64,000 bases of DNA from an uncultured Oscillospiraceae bacterium (GCA_934526065.1 CAKSZX010000001.1:186001-250000); one strand, 5' to 3'. Numbered from the stretch's first letter, positions 7,086 through 16,514 are shown. Notes: generated by a model not told the origin, from the letters alone. Numbers and translations are program-made.

Positions 7086-9275
7086 ATGACGGAAAAAAGA
7101 AAAGGTATTCGGGGCGGCATAACGGTTGCCCTGGCTGTTTTGCGGGTGTGGTTTTTAGCCCTTTACAGAGGCGGAATATATCCATTCGGTGATAAATCAA
7201 TATTGTGTATAGACCTTTACGGCCAGTACACACATTTTTTGGGCTTTTTAAAAAACAGCAGTCCGTCGGAATTTTTATATTCTTTTACAAAGGGATTCGG
7301 CGGCAACACATTTGGGCTTTTTGCTTACTATTGCATATCTGTTTTTAATCTGCTTGTGTTTTTCTTTGACAGTATGGAGGCAACCGCTTTTGCCATTATC
7401 ACGGCAAAACTTGTTTTTCGGGGGCTGTGCATGTATATTTATATGCGCAAAACTTCAAAGAGCATGGCTGTAAGCGTTGGTGCGGCGGTTGCATACGGTG
7501 TATATCCGTACTTTATATTTTATTACTGCAACATTATCTGGTTTGACTGTTTTGCCTTATTGCCTGTTTTGGTACTGGGTACGGAATATGTGGCAGACGG
7601 CAAAAAACCTTGGCTTTTTATGGCGGTTTACACATATTGTTTGTATTCCAACTACTATATAGCGGCAATGTTTTCGGTTTTTATACTGATTTACTTCTTT
7701 TGGTACTCTCTGTTTTTAAAGGGGTACGATTGGAAATTAACGGTAAAAAGAACCCTCACAATGGCTTATGCCGCCATTGTGCCTATACTTCTTGCCTGCC
7801 CGGTAATTATTCCGTCGATAAAGGCTCTTTCCGGCGGTAAAGTTAGCGATTTTGTCTTTTTTACCGACAGAAAAAAGCCTATGACAAACTATATATGGGC
7901 TTTTGCCTGTGCAATTTCGGGAAATTTCAATTTCGATCAAAGCCCTGTCTTGTTTGCAGGGGTACTTGAATTTTGCTTTGCGGTGATGTTTTTCGTTAGC
8001 AAAAAGTATTCAAAAAGGGAAAAAACGGCTTATCTGTGCATCCTTGCCGTTATACTTTTGATGATGTATGTACCGCAGATTTACTATATGTGGCACGGCT
8101 TTGCCTGGCCGGAGGGCTTCGGCTTCCGTGAAAGCTGTATATTCTACTTTTTGTTTTTAAGTACGGCCGCAAAAGGGGCAGAGGAATTTTCCTTGAAAAA
8201 CCTATTGCCGGCAGCTGTGATAGCCCTGCTGTCTTGGTATTTTGCCGGTAAACTTTTCGGCATGCAGGTGAACAAGCTGTTTATAATACTTATGGCTGTG
8301 CTTATTCTGGGGGCTTTTGGCGATAAAATCAAAAACGGCGCTTCTAAGTGGGTGTTGGGTCTTTTGTGGGTGACAGAGGCTGTTTGTATTTCAAGCCCGT
8401 ATTTAATCGGCGACAATATGCCCTCACAAAAGCAGAAATTTCGGACGGATAATAAAGTAAACGCTCTTAAAAGTGTTATAGAGAATATAGACGATAAATC
8501 TTTTTATCGCTTGGAGGATACAGATCCTTATTCTTACAGTCAGGCAATGTCCATAGGTTACTACGGCACATCTCATTTCAGTTCGCTGTTTGATAACCGG
8601 CAAAAAGAAATGTACGAATATTTCGGCTACGAGGACACATTTTACAGCACAATCTATTCTCGCAGTATTCCGTATATCGACAGTTTTTGGGGCATAAAAT
8701 ATATTTTTAATTCCGGTTCACAGGTGCCGGACAACCTATACGAAAAAATTTATGACGGCGAAAACGGAGAAAATATTCTCTACCGCAACCCATATCGGTT
8801 GCCAATAATTTTCACCGGTGACACACGGAGTATTGAATACAGTGAAAATTGGCGGCAGTATATAGACAATATGTATGTTGCCCTAACCGGTGTGGAAACC
8901 CTTGACGAAAACGGCAATCGGGATTATGAAAAACTGGAAGTTGTAAGCCGGGCAATAAATCAAAACGACGTTAAAATGATAAAACAGCAGGGCAATACAA
9001 TAAAGTTTTCCGCAAAAGGTAAGTATGCCCTTGCTACGATTATGTACGATGACTGCTGGCACATAAAGGTAAACGGCAAAAATGTTGCTCCGCAGAAATT
9101 TATGACATGGTTTACGGCCGTTCCGCTGGAAGAAGGGGAAAATATTGTTGAAATGACATATATTCCACGGGGATTTGTCACCGGTTTATGCCTTATGGCC
9201 GCTGGGGCTTTGCTGCTTATTGCAGGGGTGCTGTTAAAAGACAGGTTTTTTAATAAGGAGGGGAGAATATGCTGA
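7086..9275 (+). CDS. YfhO family membrane protein
   Basis: A 729-residue polytopic membrane protein of the YfhO family. The characteristic start is seen near residues 33-50 (GDKSILCIDLYGQYTHFL), then about a dozen hydrophobic segments to residue ~455, a soluble region of about 250 residues (KSVIENIDDKSFYRLE onward), and a final helix near 700-720. In Gram-positive bacteria YfhO proteins are linked to glycosylation of lipoteichoic acid or other cell-surface polymers with a GT-C-like fold; this is family knowledge and the acceptor here is unknown. It overlaps the following yqeG by 7 bases. Confidence 0.85.
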   Translation: MTEKRKGIRGGITVALAVLRVWFLALYRGGIYPFGDKSILCIDLYGQYTHFLGFLKNSSPSEFLYSFTKGFGGNTFGLFAYYCISVFNLLVFFFDSMEATAFAIITAKLVFRGLCMYIYMRKTSKSMAVSVGAAVAYGVYPYFIFYYCNIIWFDCFALLPVLVLGTEYVADGKKPWLFMAVYTYCLYSNYYIAAMFSVFILIYFFWYSLFLKGYDWKLTVKRTLTMAYAAIVPILLACPVIIPSIKALSGGKVSDFVFFTDRKKPMTNYIWAFACAISGNFNFDQSPVLFAGVLEFCFAVMFFVSKKYSKREKTAYLCILAVILLMMYVPQIYYMWHGFAWPEGFGFRESCIFYFLFLSTAAKGAEEFSLKNLLPAAVIALLSWYFAGKLFGMQVNKLFIILMAVLILGAFGDKIKNGASKWVLGLLWVTEAVCISSPYLIGDNMPSQKQKFRTDNKVNALKSVIENIDDKSFYRLEDTDPYSYSQAMSIGYYGTSHFSSLFDNRQKEMYEYFGYEDTFYSTIYSRSIPYIDSFWGIKYIFNSGSQVPDNLYEKIYDGENGENILYRNPYRLPIIFTGDTRSIEYSENWRQYIDNMYVALTGVETLDENGNRDYEKLEVVSRAINQNDVKMIKQQGNTIKFSAKGKYALATIMYDDCWHIKVNGKNVAPQKFMTWFTAVPLEEGENIVEMTYIPRGFVTGLCLMAAGALLLIAGVLLKDRFFNKEGRIC

Positions 9276-9778
9276 TTTTTACTCCCGACTATTTGTTTGA
9301 GAAAACAACGGATATAACTCCGGAATTTTTGCACGCCCTTGGGGTTGAAAATCTTATTTTGGATGTAGACAACACCCTTACAACTCATGACAACCCTACC
9401 CCCGGTCAAGGGGTGCCCGGCTGGCTTGATTTGATGAGGGCAGAGGGCTTTAATATGATGATAGTTTCCAACAATCACCGGGAGAGGGTTACACCATTTG
9501 CGGATATGCTTGGTTTGCCCTTTTGCCATGACGCAAAAAAGCCTTTGTCAAAGGGAATAAACGAGGCTCTTTCAAAAATGAAAGGCACAAAAAAGAACAC
9601 GGTTATAATAGGCGACCAAATTTTAACCGATGGTTTGGCGGCACACCTGCGGGGAATGAAAATTTTGCAGGTTATGCCCATAGAGCCGGAAAAAACAACA
9701 TTTTTTAAATTTAAAAGGCGGTTTGAAAAACCCTTTATAAAAAAGTATCTTAAAAAGCACGGAGGTTTTGCAAAATGA
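9269..9778 (+). CDS. yqeG: YqeG family HAD IIIA-type phosphatase
   Basis: A 169-residue cytosolic HAD-superfamily phosphatase. The DxD motif is in LILDVDNTLTTHD (about residues 30-40), the Ser/Thr motif in MMIVSNNH near 72, and Lys plus GDQILTDGLAAH near 115-127 supply the distal motifs. The length and the N-terminal TPDYLFE are typical of YqeG. Bacillus YqeG sits beside aroE and yqeH; here it precedes an AP-endonuclease-family gene and aroA-aroC-aroK. AAGGAGGGG lies directly upstream, within the end of the YfhO gene. Confidence 0.9.
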   Translation: MLIFTPDYLFEKTTDITPEFLHALGVENLILDVDNTLTTHDNPTPGQGVPGWLDLMRAEGFNMMIVSNNHRERVTPFADMLGLPFCHDAKKPLSKGINEALSKMKGTKKNTVIIGDQILTDGLAAHLRGMKILQVMPIEPEKTTFFKFKRRFEKPFIKKYLKKHGGFAK

Positions 9779-10632
9779 CATTATTCGGCCCGGCCGGCAC
9801 GGCAGACAGCTTTAAAGCTATGGGTTATAAAAACACATTGCAAATTGCCGACTATCTTGAAAAATTCGGTCTTACCCGGTTTGAATATCAATGCGGCAGA
9901 GGCGTGCGCATAGACAGTGAAAAAGCGGGGCAAATAGGCGAAAAACTGAGAGAGAAAAATATTGCCGTATCACTCCATCGGCCGTATTTTATTTCCATGT
10001 CGTCCATAGACGAAGAAAAACGCCTTAACAGCGTTAATTACATTTTGCAAAGTGCCGAGGCTTTAAATGCCATGGGCGGTAAGAGAATAATATTTCACCC
10101 GGGTTCTCGGGGTAAAATCACAAGGGAGGAGGCAATGACCAAAGCCCTTGACACCATAGAGAAAATGGTTGTCGCCTTAGATGAAAAAGGCTATGGAAAT
10201 ATGCACATCTGCCCGGAAACTATGGGTAAAATCAATCAGCTTGGCAGTTTGGAGGAAGTTTTAATCCTTTGCAAAACCGACAAAAGAATTATTCCCTGTA
10301 TAGATTTCGGTCACTTAAATGCCCGAACAGCCGGCGGTATAAAGGGCAAGGACGACTACCTTCGCATAGTGGATAAAATAAACGAAGTATTGCAGGACGA
10401 CAGGTTCAGACATTTTCACGCTCATTTTTCTAAAATAGAATACACAAAAGGCGGAGAAAAAAAGCATTTGACCTTTGAAGATGATGTATGGGGTCCTGAA
10501 TTTGAACCGCTTATGAATGTTTTGTATGAAAACAACCTAAGCCCCACCGTAATCTGTGAAAGCGCAGGCACACAGTCGGAGGACGCCGCCGCAATGAAAA
10601 GATATTTGGAGGCTCTGTATGGGCAAAATTGA
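9775..10632 (+). CDS. AP endonuclease family 2 (endonuclease IV-like) TIM-barrel protein
   Basis: A 285-residue TIM-barrel protein of the AP endonuclease 2 / xylose-isomerase-like superfamily. Putative metal ligands are visible in order: SLHRPYF near 62, IIFHPGS near 99, HICPETMG near 141, CIDFGHLN near 178, RHFHAHFSK near 218 and VICESAGT near 260. These match the endonuclease IV zinc-site pattern, so DNA repair is plausible. A sugar-phosphate role cannot be excluded, because the family is broad. It starts with ATGA overlap to yqeG and its end overlaps aroA by 14 bases. Confidence 0.8.
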   Translation: MTLFGPAGTADSFKAMGYKNTLQIADYLEKFGLTRFEYQCGRGVRIDSEKAGQIGEKLREKNIAVSLHRPYFISMSSIDEEKRLNSVNYILQSAEALNAMGGKRIIFHPGSRGKITREEAMTKALDTIEKMVVALDEKGYGNMHICPETMGKINQLGSLEEVLILCKTDKRIIPCIDFGHLNARTAGGIKGKDDYLRIVDKINEVLQDDRFRHFHAHFSKIEYTKGGEKKHLTFEDDVWGPEFEPLMNVLYENNLSPTVICESAGTQSEDAAAMKRYLEALYGQN

Positions 10633-11896
10633 TATATTGCCCGGCAAGTTGCGGGGAATTGTCACTGTGCCCGGGTCAAAGTCTGCCGCACATAGGGCGA
10701 TTATCTGCGCCGGCCTTGCCCGGGGCGAAACCCTAATTGAAAATGTCGATTTGTGTGACGATATTATTGCCACCCTCGGCGGAATTTCCGCCCTGGGAGC
10801 AAAGGCGGAAAAAAGGGGCAATAATATTGTTATAACAGGCATAGGCGGCAGGGAACACCGTGATTTTATCCCCCGGATAGATTGTAAAGAATCCGGATCC
10901 ACCGCCAGGTTTTTAATGCCTGTGGCTTTGGCTGTTGCAGGCGGCGGCAGGTTTACAGGGTCAAATGGCCTTGCCAAACGCCCTTTTGATGTGTACTTTG
11001 ATATTTTTAAATCACACGGCATAGAATACACACAAAATTTGCCGGAGTTTGATTTGAAACTTACAGGCAGGCTTAAAGGGGGCAATTTTACATTGCCGGG
11101 CAATGTAAGCAGCCAGTTTATAACTGGGCTTTTGTTTGCATTGCCTTTGTGCCGGGAAAATTCCGAAATCACTCTTACAACCCCACTGCAATCTGCCGGG
11201 TATGTGGATATGACGCTGGATATTTTGGCGGATTTCGGCATAAAAATAGAGAACATAAACTGTCAAGTTTTTAAAATAAAAGGCGGCCAAACCTATAAAA
11301 CTCCCGAAAAATATTTTGTGGAGGGTGATTTTTCCGCCGGCGCAAATTATTTTGTGGCGGATGCATTGGGCTGTGATATAAAAATAAAAGGGTTGAATAT
11401 AAATTCAAAGCAGCCGGACAGAGAGGTTTTGAATATTTTGACCAATATGGGCTGTGAAATTGTGGGGGAAAAGGGACTTTTGTCGGTTAAGCCGACAGAA
11501 TTAAAAGCCGTTGAATTTTCGGGAGAGAATTGTCCGGACATTTTGCCGGTTCTCTCTTTGGCTCTCTGTTTCGGAAAAGGACGGGGAAAAATAACAAACT
11601 GCCAAAGGCTTAAAATAAAAGAATGTGACAGATTAACCGGTACCGCCCGGCTGATAAAAAGCCTTGGCGGTAATATAAATTGTGATGAAAGTACGATTTA
11701 CACTTCCTACACGGAAAGCCTGACAAGGGGCGATTTAACGGTTTATGGGGATCACCGTATGCGGATGTTGGCGGCGATGTGCTCAACCGTTGCAAAAGGG
11801 AAAATATCAATAGACAACACAGAGTGCGTAGCAAAATCTTACCCGAATTTTTGGGCGGATTTTAAATCTCTCGGAGGTAAAATCAATGGGTGCTGA
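10619..11896 (+). CDS. aroA: 3-phosphoshikimate 1-carboxyvinyltransferase (EPSP synthase)
   Basis: A 425-residue EPSP synthase, joining PEP to shikimate-3-phosphate. The N-terminal VPGSKSAAHRAII motif (residues 18-30) holds the substrate-binding Lys-Ser. DCKESGSTARFLMP near 90, LAKRPFDVY near 121 and the C-terminal YGDHRMRMLAAM near 376 are the expected signatures, and length is typical (~425-430). It starts inside the end of the preceding TIM-barrel gene and its end overlaps aroC by 11 bases, so it is translationally coupled in an aroA-aroC-aroK operon for the last steps to chorismate (shikimate kinase step included). Confidence 0.96.
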   Translation: MGKIDILPGKLRGIVTVPGSKSAAHRAIICAGLARGETLIENVDLCDDIIATLGGISALGAKAEKRGNNIVITGIGGREHRDFIPRIDCKESGSTARFLMPVALAVAGGGRFTGSNGLAKRPFDVYFDIFKSHGIEYTQNLPEFDLKLTGRLKGGNFTLPGNVSSQFITGLLFALPLCRENSEITLTTPLQSAGYVDMTLDILADFGIKIENINCQVFKIKGGQTYKTPEKYFVEGDFSAGANYFVADALGCDIKIKGLNINSKQPDREVLNILTNMGCEIVGEKGLLSVKPTELKAVEFSGENCPDILPVLSLALCFGKGRGKITNCQRLKIKECDRLTGTARLIKSLGGNINCDESTIYTSYTESLTRGDLTVYGDHRMRMLAAMCSTVAKGKISIDNTECVAKSYPNFWADFKSLGGKINGC

Positions 11897-12959
11897 TTGG
11901 GGCAAAAACATACAACTTTCAATCTTCGGCGAAAGCCACGGCAAGGTTGTGGGCATAAATATAGGCGGACTGCCGACAGGGATAAAGCTGGATTTTGACT
12001 ATATAAACAGCCAAATGGCTCGCCGCAAACCGGGTAGCGGCGGCCTTTCCACCCCACGCAGGGAGAGCGATGCCGTAGAGATACTCTCCGGCGTATATGA
12101 GGGTTACACAACCGGGGCGCCCCTTTGCGCCGTGATAAAAAACGAAAACCAAAATTCAAAGGATTACTCCTATTTGAAAGAGCTTATGCGCCCGGGGCAC
12201 AGCGACTACCCGGCCTTTGTAAAATATCACGGGTTTAACGATGTAAGGGGAGGCGGTCGGTTTTCCGGCAGGCTCACGGCTCCTCTTGTTTTTGCCGGCT
12301 CGGTAGCAAGGCAGATTTTACGGCAAAAGGGTATCCGGGTAATAAGCCATATACAAAGCATAGGCGGTGTAAGGGACGAAAAATTTCCCCATCCGATTAC
12401 AAATGATTTAATAAAAAGACTTAAAGCCATGGAGTACCCTCTTATTTGCCGGGAAAAATCCATTGATATGGAAAAAACAGTGACAAGAGCAAAAGAAAAG
12501 GGAAATTCAGTAGGCGGCAGTATTCAATGCGCTATAATCGGATTGCCGGCCGGCATAGGCGACCCGTTTTTTGACTCTGTGGAGAGCAAATTATCTTCAA
12601 TTCTTTTTTCTGTGCCTGCGGTTAAAGCTGTGGAATTCGGCGACGGATTTGATCTATGTCAAATGGACGGCAGCCGGGCAAATGACGAATACGCCATAGA
12701 AAACAGAAAGATAATTACAAAAACTAATCACAACGGCGGAATTTTAGGTGGTATCACAAACGGATCGCCGGTGGTTTTCACCGTGGGGATAAAGCCCACC
12801 CCCTCAATATCCATACCACAAAATACTGTAAATGTAAAAACCATGACAGAGGAAAAACTTACCGTCACCGGCAGGCATGACCGGTGCATAGTTTACCGTG
12901 CTCTGCCGGTTATAGAATCCGTGGCGGCATTGGCAGTTTTGGATATGGTGAATATATGA
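11886..12959 (+). CDS. aroC: Chorismate synthase
   Basis: A 357-residue chorismate synthase, the FMN-dependent enzyme converting EPSP to chorismate. Signatures are FGESHGKVVG near residue 15, RRKPGSGG near 40, RPGHSDYPAFVKY near 103, GGGRFSGRLTAP near 120 and the C-terminal GRHDRCIVYRALPVIES. The catalytic His residues of the two HG/HD motifs are present. The start overlaps aroA and the stop overlaps the aroK start codon (ATGA), which indicates tight translational coupling. Confidence 0.96.
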   Translation: MGADWGKNIQLSIFGESHGKVVGINIGGLPTGIKLDFDYINSQMARRKPGSGGLSTPRRESDAVEILSGVYEGYTTGAPLCAVIKNENQNSKDYSYLKELMRPGHSDYPAFVKYHGFNDVRGGGRFSGRLTAPLVFAGSVARQILRQKGIRVISHIQSIGGVRDEKFPHPITNDLIKRLKAMEYPLICREKSIDMEKTVTRAKEKGNSVGGSIQCAIIGLPAGIGDPFFDSVESKLSSILFSVPAVKAVEFGDGFDLCQMDGSRANDEYAIENRKIITKTNHNGGILGGITNGSPVVFTVGIKPTPSISIPQNTVNVKTMTEEKLTVTGRHDRCIVYRALPVIESVAALAVLDMVNI

Positions 12960-13465
12960 AAAACATAGTGCTTATAGGTCTGTCCGGCTGCGGTAAAACC
13001 ACCAGCGGCGTTATTTTAGGACAGATTTTAAACAGAAAATACATAGATTGCGACGAATACGCAGAGAGCAGGTATTCCATGTCCGTAAGAGAAATGTTTT
13101 TGGTATCGGAAAAATTTTTCCGTGACAAAGAAACCGCCTGCGCCGAGGAAATCGGCAAAATGCAGGGGCTTATTGTGGCTACCGGCGGCGGAGTTATACT
13201 GCGAGAAGAAAATATGAAATACCTTAGGGAAAACGGCGTTACAATCTTTATTGACCGCCCGCCCCGGCATATAGCGGCGGATATAGACATACAAAACCGC
13301 CCTCTTTTAAAAGACGGCCCGGGCAAAATTTACGAATTGAGCCGCAGGCGCAGGCATTTGTACTTAAAATATCGGGATTATGTGGTTGAAAACACCGCAG
13401 ATGTAAATACCCTTATTTCAAAAATTTTAAAAATTATAAAATCTTTACAGGAGGAAGAACAATGA
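12956..13465 (+). CDS. aroK: Shikimate kinase
   Basis: A 169-residue shikimate kinase. The P-loop GLSGCGKTT is at residues 8-16, the shikimate-binding DCDEYAE near 34-40, the conserved FRDKE near 57, the ATGGGVILREEN Walker-B/binding segment near 76 and the lid Arg in IQNRPLL near 116. The ATG at 12956 overlaps the aroC stop; an upstream in-frame ATG at 12884 lies inside aroC and would add an unrelated N-terminus. The stop overlaps the start of the next gene. Confidence 0.95.
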   Translation: MKNIVLIGLSGCGKTTSGVILGQILNRKYIDCDEYAESRYSMSVREMFLVSEKFFRDKETACAEEIGKMQGLIVATGGGVILREENMKYLRENGVTIFIDRPPRHIAADIDIQNRPLLKDGPGKIYELSRRRRHLYLKYRDYVVENTADVNTLISKILKIIKSLQEEEQ

Positions 13466-14529
13466 ACAGAATAGAAAAATTTTTGGAAATTGCCGAAAAG
13501 GAAAATTTTAAAGCGGCGCTTGTTACAAGCGAGGCAAACAAGTATTACTTTACCGGCACACAGACCCCGGAGGCCGGCACTTTGATAATTTTGCCCTCCG
13601 GCGCCTATTACATTGTGGATTCAAGGTATATCGAGGTGGCGCAAAATAACATCACAAGCGCAAAGGTTATTCTTCAAGACAAGCTTTACAGCCAGGTAAA
13701 CGAGATTTTGAAAGAAAACGGCGCAGATGAAGTTTGGGTGGAGGACAGCCTGACCATCGGAGAGTTAAACGGTTTAAAGAAGTGCCTTTCCGCCAATATT
13801 ATAACCGATTCACCCCTTACCGCCATAGTGGCAAAACAGCGCAGCATAAAGGACGAAAAGGAGCAGGAATACATACGCACGGCACAAAAATTAACCGATG
13901 AAGCCTTTAAGTTTATTTGCACCCAGCTTGCACCGGGCAAAAGGGAGATAGATATGGCTCTCGATCTTGAAAATTTTATGAAGAGAAACGGCGCAACCGG
14001 TCTTGCCTTTAACACAATTCTCATAAGCGGTGCAAAAACAAGTATGCCGCATGGTGTACCCGGGGATAAAATTATCGAAACCGGAGATTTTATTACCATG
14101 GACTATTCCGCTTCATACAAGGGTTACTGCTCCGATATGACAAGAACCGTTGCCATAGGCAAAGTCAGCGATGAGATGAAGTATGTGTATGACACGGTTT
14201 TGCAGTCTCAACTGCTTGCTTTGGACGGTATAAAAGCAGGTGTAAAATGCTGCGACGTGGACAAAATAGCAAGAGACTATATTTATTCCCACGGCTTTGA
14301 GGGCTGTTTCGGTCACAGCTTAGGCCACAGCTACGGCATAGAAATACATGAAAGACCCTTTTTCGCTCCAAGCGACAGCACCATACTTGAGGAAGGCGTT
14401 ATGATAACCGTTGAACCGGGTATCTACCTGCCCGGCAAATTCGGCGTGCGAATTGAGGACACCGTGAGGGTTACCGCCGATGGCTGTGTAAATCTTACAA
14501 AGTCACCGAAAGAGCTGATAATACTGTAA
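13462..14529 (+). CDS. M24B family Xaa-Pro aminopeptidase
   Basis: A 355-residue metallopeptidase of family M24B (Xaa-Pro dipeptidase/aminopeptidase). The N-terminal creatinase-like domain covers about 1-130 and the pita-bread catalytic domain 130-355. The five dinuclear-metal ligands are visible: two Asp in MDYSASYKGYCSDMTRT near 214 and 225, His in HSLGHSYG near 288, Glu in VEPGIY near 317 and Glu in RIEDTV near 331. AGGAGGAAG lies within the aroK end, just before the ATG. In many Firmicutes this peptidase precedes efp, as here. Confidence 0.93.
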   Translation: MNRIEKFLEIAEKENFKAALVTSEANKYYFTGTQTPEAGTLIILPSGAYYIVDSRYIEVAQNNITSAKVILQDKLYSQVNEILKENGADEVWVEDSLTIGELNGLKKCLSANIITDSPLTAIVAKQRSIKDEKEQEYIRTAQKLTDEAFKFICTQLAPGKREIDMALDLENFMKRNGATGLAFNTILISGAKTSMPHGVPGDKIIETGDFITMDYSASYKGYCSDMTRTVAIGKVSDEMKYVYDTVLQSQLLALDGIKAGVKCCDVDKIARDYIYSHGFEGCFGHSLGHSYGIEIHERPFFAPSDSTILEEGVMITVEPGIYLPGKFGVRIEDTVRVTADGCVNLTKSPKELIIL

Positions 14530-14641
14530 AGTGTGGGAAAAGCGGCTTAATATCTCTTTAATTGCCAAAATAAGAATATATCTGGGTAAAAAAGAGGTAA
14601 GTTTTAGAAAAATAGGCAAATTGTTTATTTGAAATAAAAAT

Positions 14642-14669
14642 TTGCTATTGAAATATTGTAAGATATAAT
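14642..14669 (+). promoter_or_regulatory. Probable promoter of efp
   Basis: TTGCTA at 14642-14647 and TATAAT at 14664-14669 (16-bp spacer) in the 190-base gap before efp. The -10 is perfect and the -35 matches consensus at only four of six positions. Nothing else is recognisable in this gap. Confidence 0.55.
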
Positions 14670-14720
14670 GTAAAATTGTAATATATCATATTTATGTAAT
14701 ATTATATGGAGGTTGAATAT

Positions 14721-15278
14721 ATGATAACAGCTGGCGATTTTCGCAATGGCGTAACATTTGAACAAGACGGACAGGTTTTGCAGATTGTTGAATTTCAGCA
14801 TGTAAAACCGGGTAAAGGTTCAGCTTTTGTTAGAACAAAAATCAGAAATGTAATTACAGGTTCTGTTGTTGAAAGAACATACAACCCAACCGATAAATTC
14901 CCTACAGCGTTTGTTGAGAGAAAAGAAATGCAGTATCTTTATGATGACGGCGATCTCAGCATCTTTATGGATTTGGAAACTTATGACCAGATTCCGATTA
15001 ACGCAAGGGAACTTTCAGACTCTTTCAAATTCGTTAAGGAAAACGAAGTTGTTAAGGTTCTTTCATACAAGGGCAAAATCTTTGGTATTGAACCGCCGAA
15101 CTTTGTAGTTTTGAAAGTTACAAAGACAGACCCGGGCTTCAAGGGCAACACAGCCACAAACACATTGAAACCTGCTACTTTGGAAACAGGCGCAGAAATC
15201 AGAGTTCCTTTGTTTATTGACGAAGGCGAAGAAATTCGTATCGACACAAGAACAGGCGAATACATGGAAAGAGCTTAA
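14721..15278 (+). CDS. efp: Translation elongation factor P
   Basis: A 185-residue EF-P, which binds the ribosome between the P and E sites and relieves stalling at polyproline. The KOW-like N-terminal domain carries HVKPGKGSAF, placing the potentially modified Lys at position 32. Two OB-fold domains follow, ending with IDTRTGEYMERA. The start is ATG 14721, because the ATG at 14706 lies in the ATGGAGG ribosome site. Length is typical. It is followed 29 bases later by a CD1247-like protein gene, probably on the same transcript. Confidence 0.97.
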   Translation: MITAGDFRNGVTFEQDGQVLQIVEFQHVKPGKGSAFVRTKIRNVITGSVVERTYNPTDKFPTAFVERKEMQYLYDDGDLSIFMDLETYDQIPINARELSDSFKFVKENEVVKVLSYKGKIFGIEPPNFVVLKVTKTDPGFKGNTATNTLKPATLETGAEIRVPLFIDEGEEIRIDTRTGEYMERA

Positions 15279-15307
15279 TCTTTATTTTTTGAAAGGTGAA
15301 AACACTT

Positions 15308-15790
15308 ATGACAATTACAGAAAAGCTTGCATATATTAAAGGTCTTTGCGAGGGCCTTAAACTTGACGATTCTTCAAAAGAGGGTAAAATTCTTTTGGCA
15401 GTAGTTGACTTGCTTGGCGATGTTACCGAACAAGTTAGCGAAAACGAAGGTGATATCAACCAGATTTTTGATGAACTTGATCGGGTTTATGATGAAATTG
15501 ACGCCATTGACGAGGACTTGACAGATGTTGAGGACGCTCTCTATGACGAAGACGAAGATGACGATGATTGGGACTATGACGACGATGAGTACGATATGCT
15601 TGAAGACGGCGATGAGGACATCACCGATCTTTACGACGAAGAGAACCCAATCTATGAAATTACCTGCCCGAAGTGCGGCGAGGTAATTTGCATGGACGAA
15701 GATATGCTTTTCAGCCCTGATTGTACTTGTCCTAACTGCGGCACTCCCTTTGAAGTTGAATACGACGACGAAGACGAAAGTGACGAATAA
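15308..15790 (+). CDS. CD1247-like protein: helical N-domain, acidic linker, zinc ribbon
   Basis: A 160-residue cytosolic protein. The N-terminal ~70 residues (TITEKLAYIKGLCEGLKLDD, then helices) match the domain seen in Clostridioides CD1247. An extremely acidic stretch of Asp/Glu/Tyr spans about 75-120, and a C-terminal zinc ribbon has CPKCGE near 123 and CPNCGT near 144, followed by another acidic tail. I recall genes of this type next to efp in other Clostridia. Function is unknown. GAAAGGTG precedes the ATG; the in-frame GTG at 15296 lies within that site. Confidence 0.75.
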   Translation: MTITEKLAYIKGLCEGLKLDDSSKEGKILLAVVDLLGDVTEQVSENEGDINQIFDELDRVYDEIDAIDEDLTDVEDALYDEDEDDDDWDYDDDEYDMLEDGDEDITDLYDEENPIYEITCPKCGEVICMDEDMLFSPDCTCPNCGTPFEVEYDDEDESDE

Positions 15791-15841
15791 ATAAAGTTTT
15801 AAGGCAATATCCCCTTGTTTAGACAGCAAATAAGCAAAATT

Positions 15842-15867
15842 AAAACACCGCTTCGGCGGTGTTTTTT
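15842..15867 (+). terminator. Intrinsic terminator of efp operon
   Basis: Ten-bp stem AAAACACCGC/GCGGTGTTTT capped by a TTCG tetraloop and followed by T residues. Confidence 0.9.
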
Positions 15868-15928
15868 ACTGAGTAAACACAAAGAATTTTTATAAAAATT
15901 TATTCACAAAAAATTAAGGAACTAAGTC

Positions 15929-15957
15929 TTGAAATATAACATAAAAGTATTTATAAT
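15929..15957 (+). promoter_or_regulatory. Sigma-A promoter of HD-domain gene
   Basis: TTGAAA at 15929-15934 and TATAAT at 15952-15957 with 17-bp spacing, upstream of the gene at 16004. Confidence 0.75.
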
Positions 15958-16003
15958 AACATGACAGAAAACGACAAATTATTATTGTGGGGTTGTGTAA
16001 ATA

Positions 16004-16453
16004 ATGGTACAAAACAAGGAAATATCCGATGTTATCTCCTATTTGCAGGCTGACGACAGGGTTCAGCTTATGAAAAAGTATATCCAACACGGAAAAGTGA
16101 CTACATATCGGCATTGTTTAAGCGTTGCGATACTTTGCTATAAAATAAACAAAAAATTTTCTCTCAAAGCAAATTTAAGGGTTTTGCTGGTAGGCGCCAT
16201 GCTGCACGACTTTTATTTATACGATTGGCACCATAAGGACGACGGCAAACATCGCCTGCACGGCCTTACTCACGCCAAAACCGCAAGGGAAAACGCTATA
16301 AAATATTTTAATGTTGATGAAAAAACCGCCGGCGTTATATACAGCCATATGTGGCCGTTAAACCCGGAGAGAATACCATCTTCAAGAGAGGCCTGGATTT
16401 TGTGCATAGCCGACAAGGTGGTTGCCCTGAAAGAGACGATTTTACAAAGATAA
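16004..16453 (+). CDS. HD-domain phosphohydrolase
   Basis: A 149-residue single-domain HD hydrolase. Metal-ligand residues are suggested by TTYRHCLSVA near residue 37, the HD pair in GAMLHDFYLYDWH near 68 and HGLTHAKTAREN near 87, with Asp in CIADKVVALKET near 138. This arrangement resembles small uncharacterised HD proteins of Clostridia that may act on nucleotides. The substrate is unknown. Only a weak GTGGGG site precedes the ATG. The gene is monocistronic, between its own promoter and a terminator. Confidence 0.82.
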   Translation: MVQNKEISDVISYLQADDRVQLMKKYIQHGKVTTYRHCLSVAILCYKINKKFSLKANLRVLLVGAMLHDFYLYDWHHKDDGKHRLHGLTHAKTARENAIKYFNVDEKTAGVIYSHMWPLNPERIPSSREAWILCIADKVVALKETILQR

Positions 16454-16487
16454 AACCGCCCGACGGAAAAGTCGGGTCGAATTGAAA

Positions 16488-16514
16488 AAAGGCGGCAGAA
16501 ATGCCGCCTTTTGT
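16488..16514 (+). terminator. Intrinsic terminator of HD-domain gene
   Basis: Stem AAAGGCGGCA/TGCCGCCTTT with a GAAA loop and trailing TGTTTT. Confidence 0.85.

Noticed and set aside
12884..12955. Upstream ATG extending aroK into aroC
   Set aside because: It lies within the aroC frame region and would add an N-terminus not seen in shikimate kinases; ATGA overlap gives the standard start.
14530..14720. Possible riboswitch or leader RNA before efp
   Set aside because: No stable stem set or known aptamer pattern was found; only a promoter is supported.
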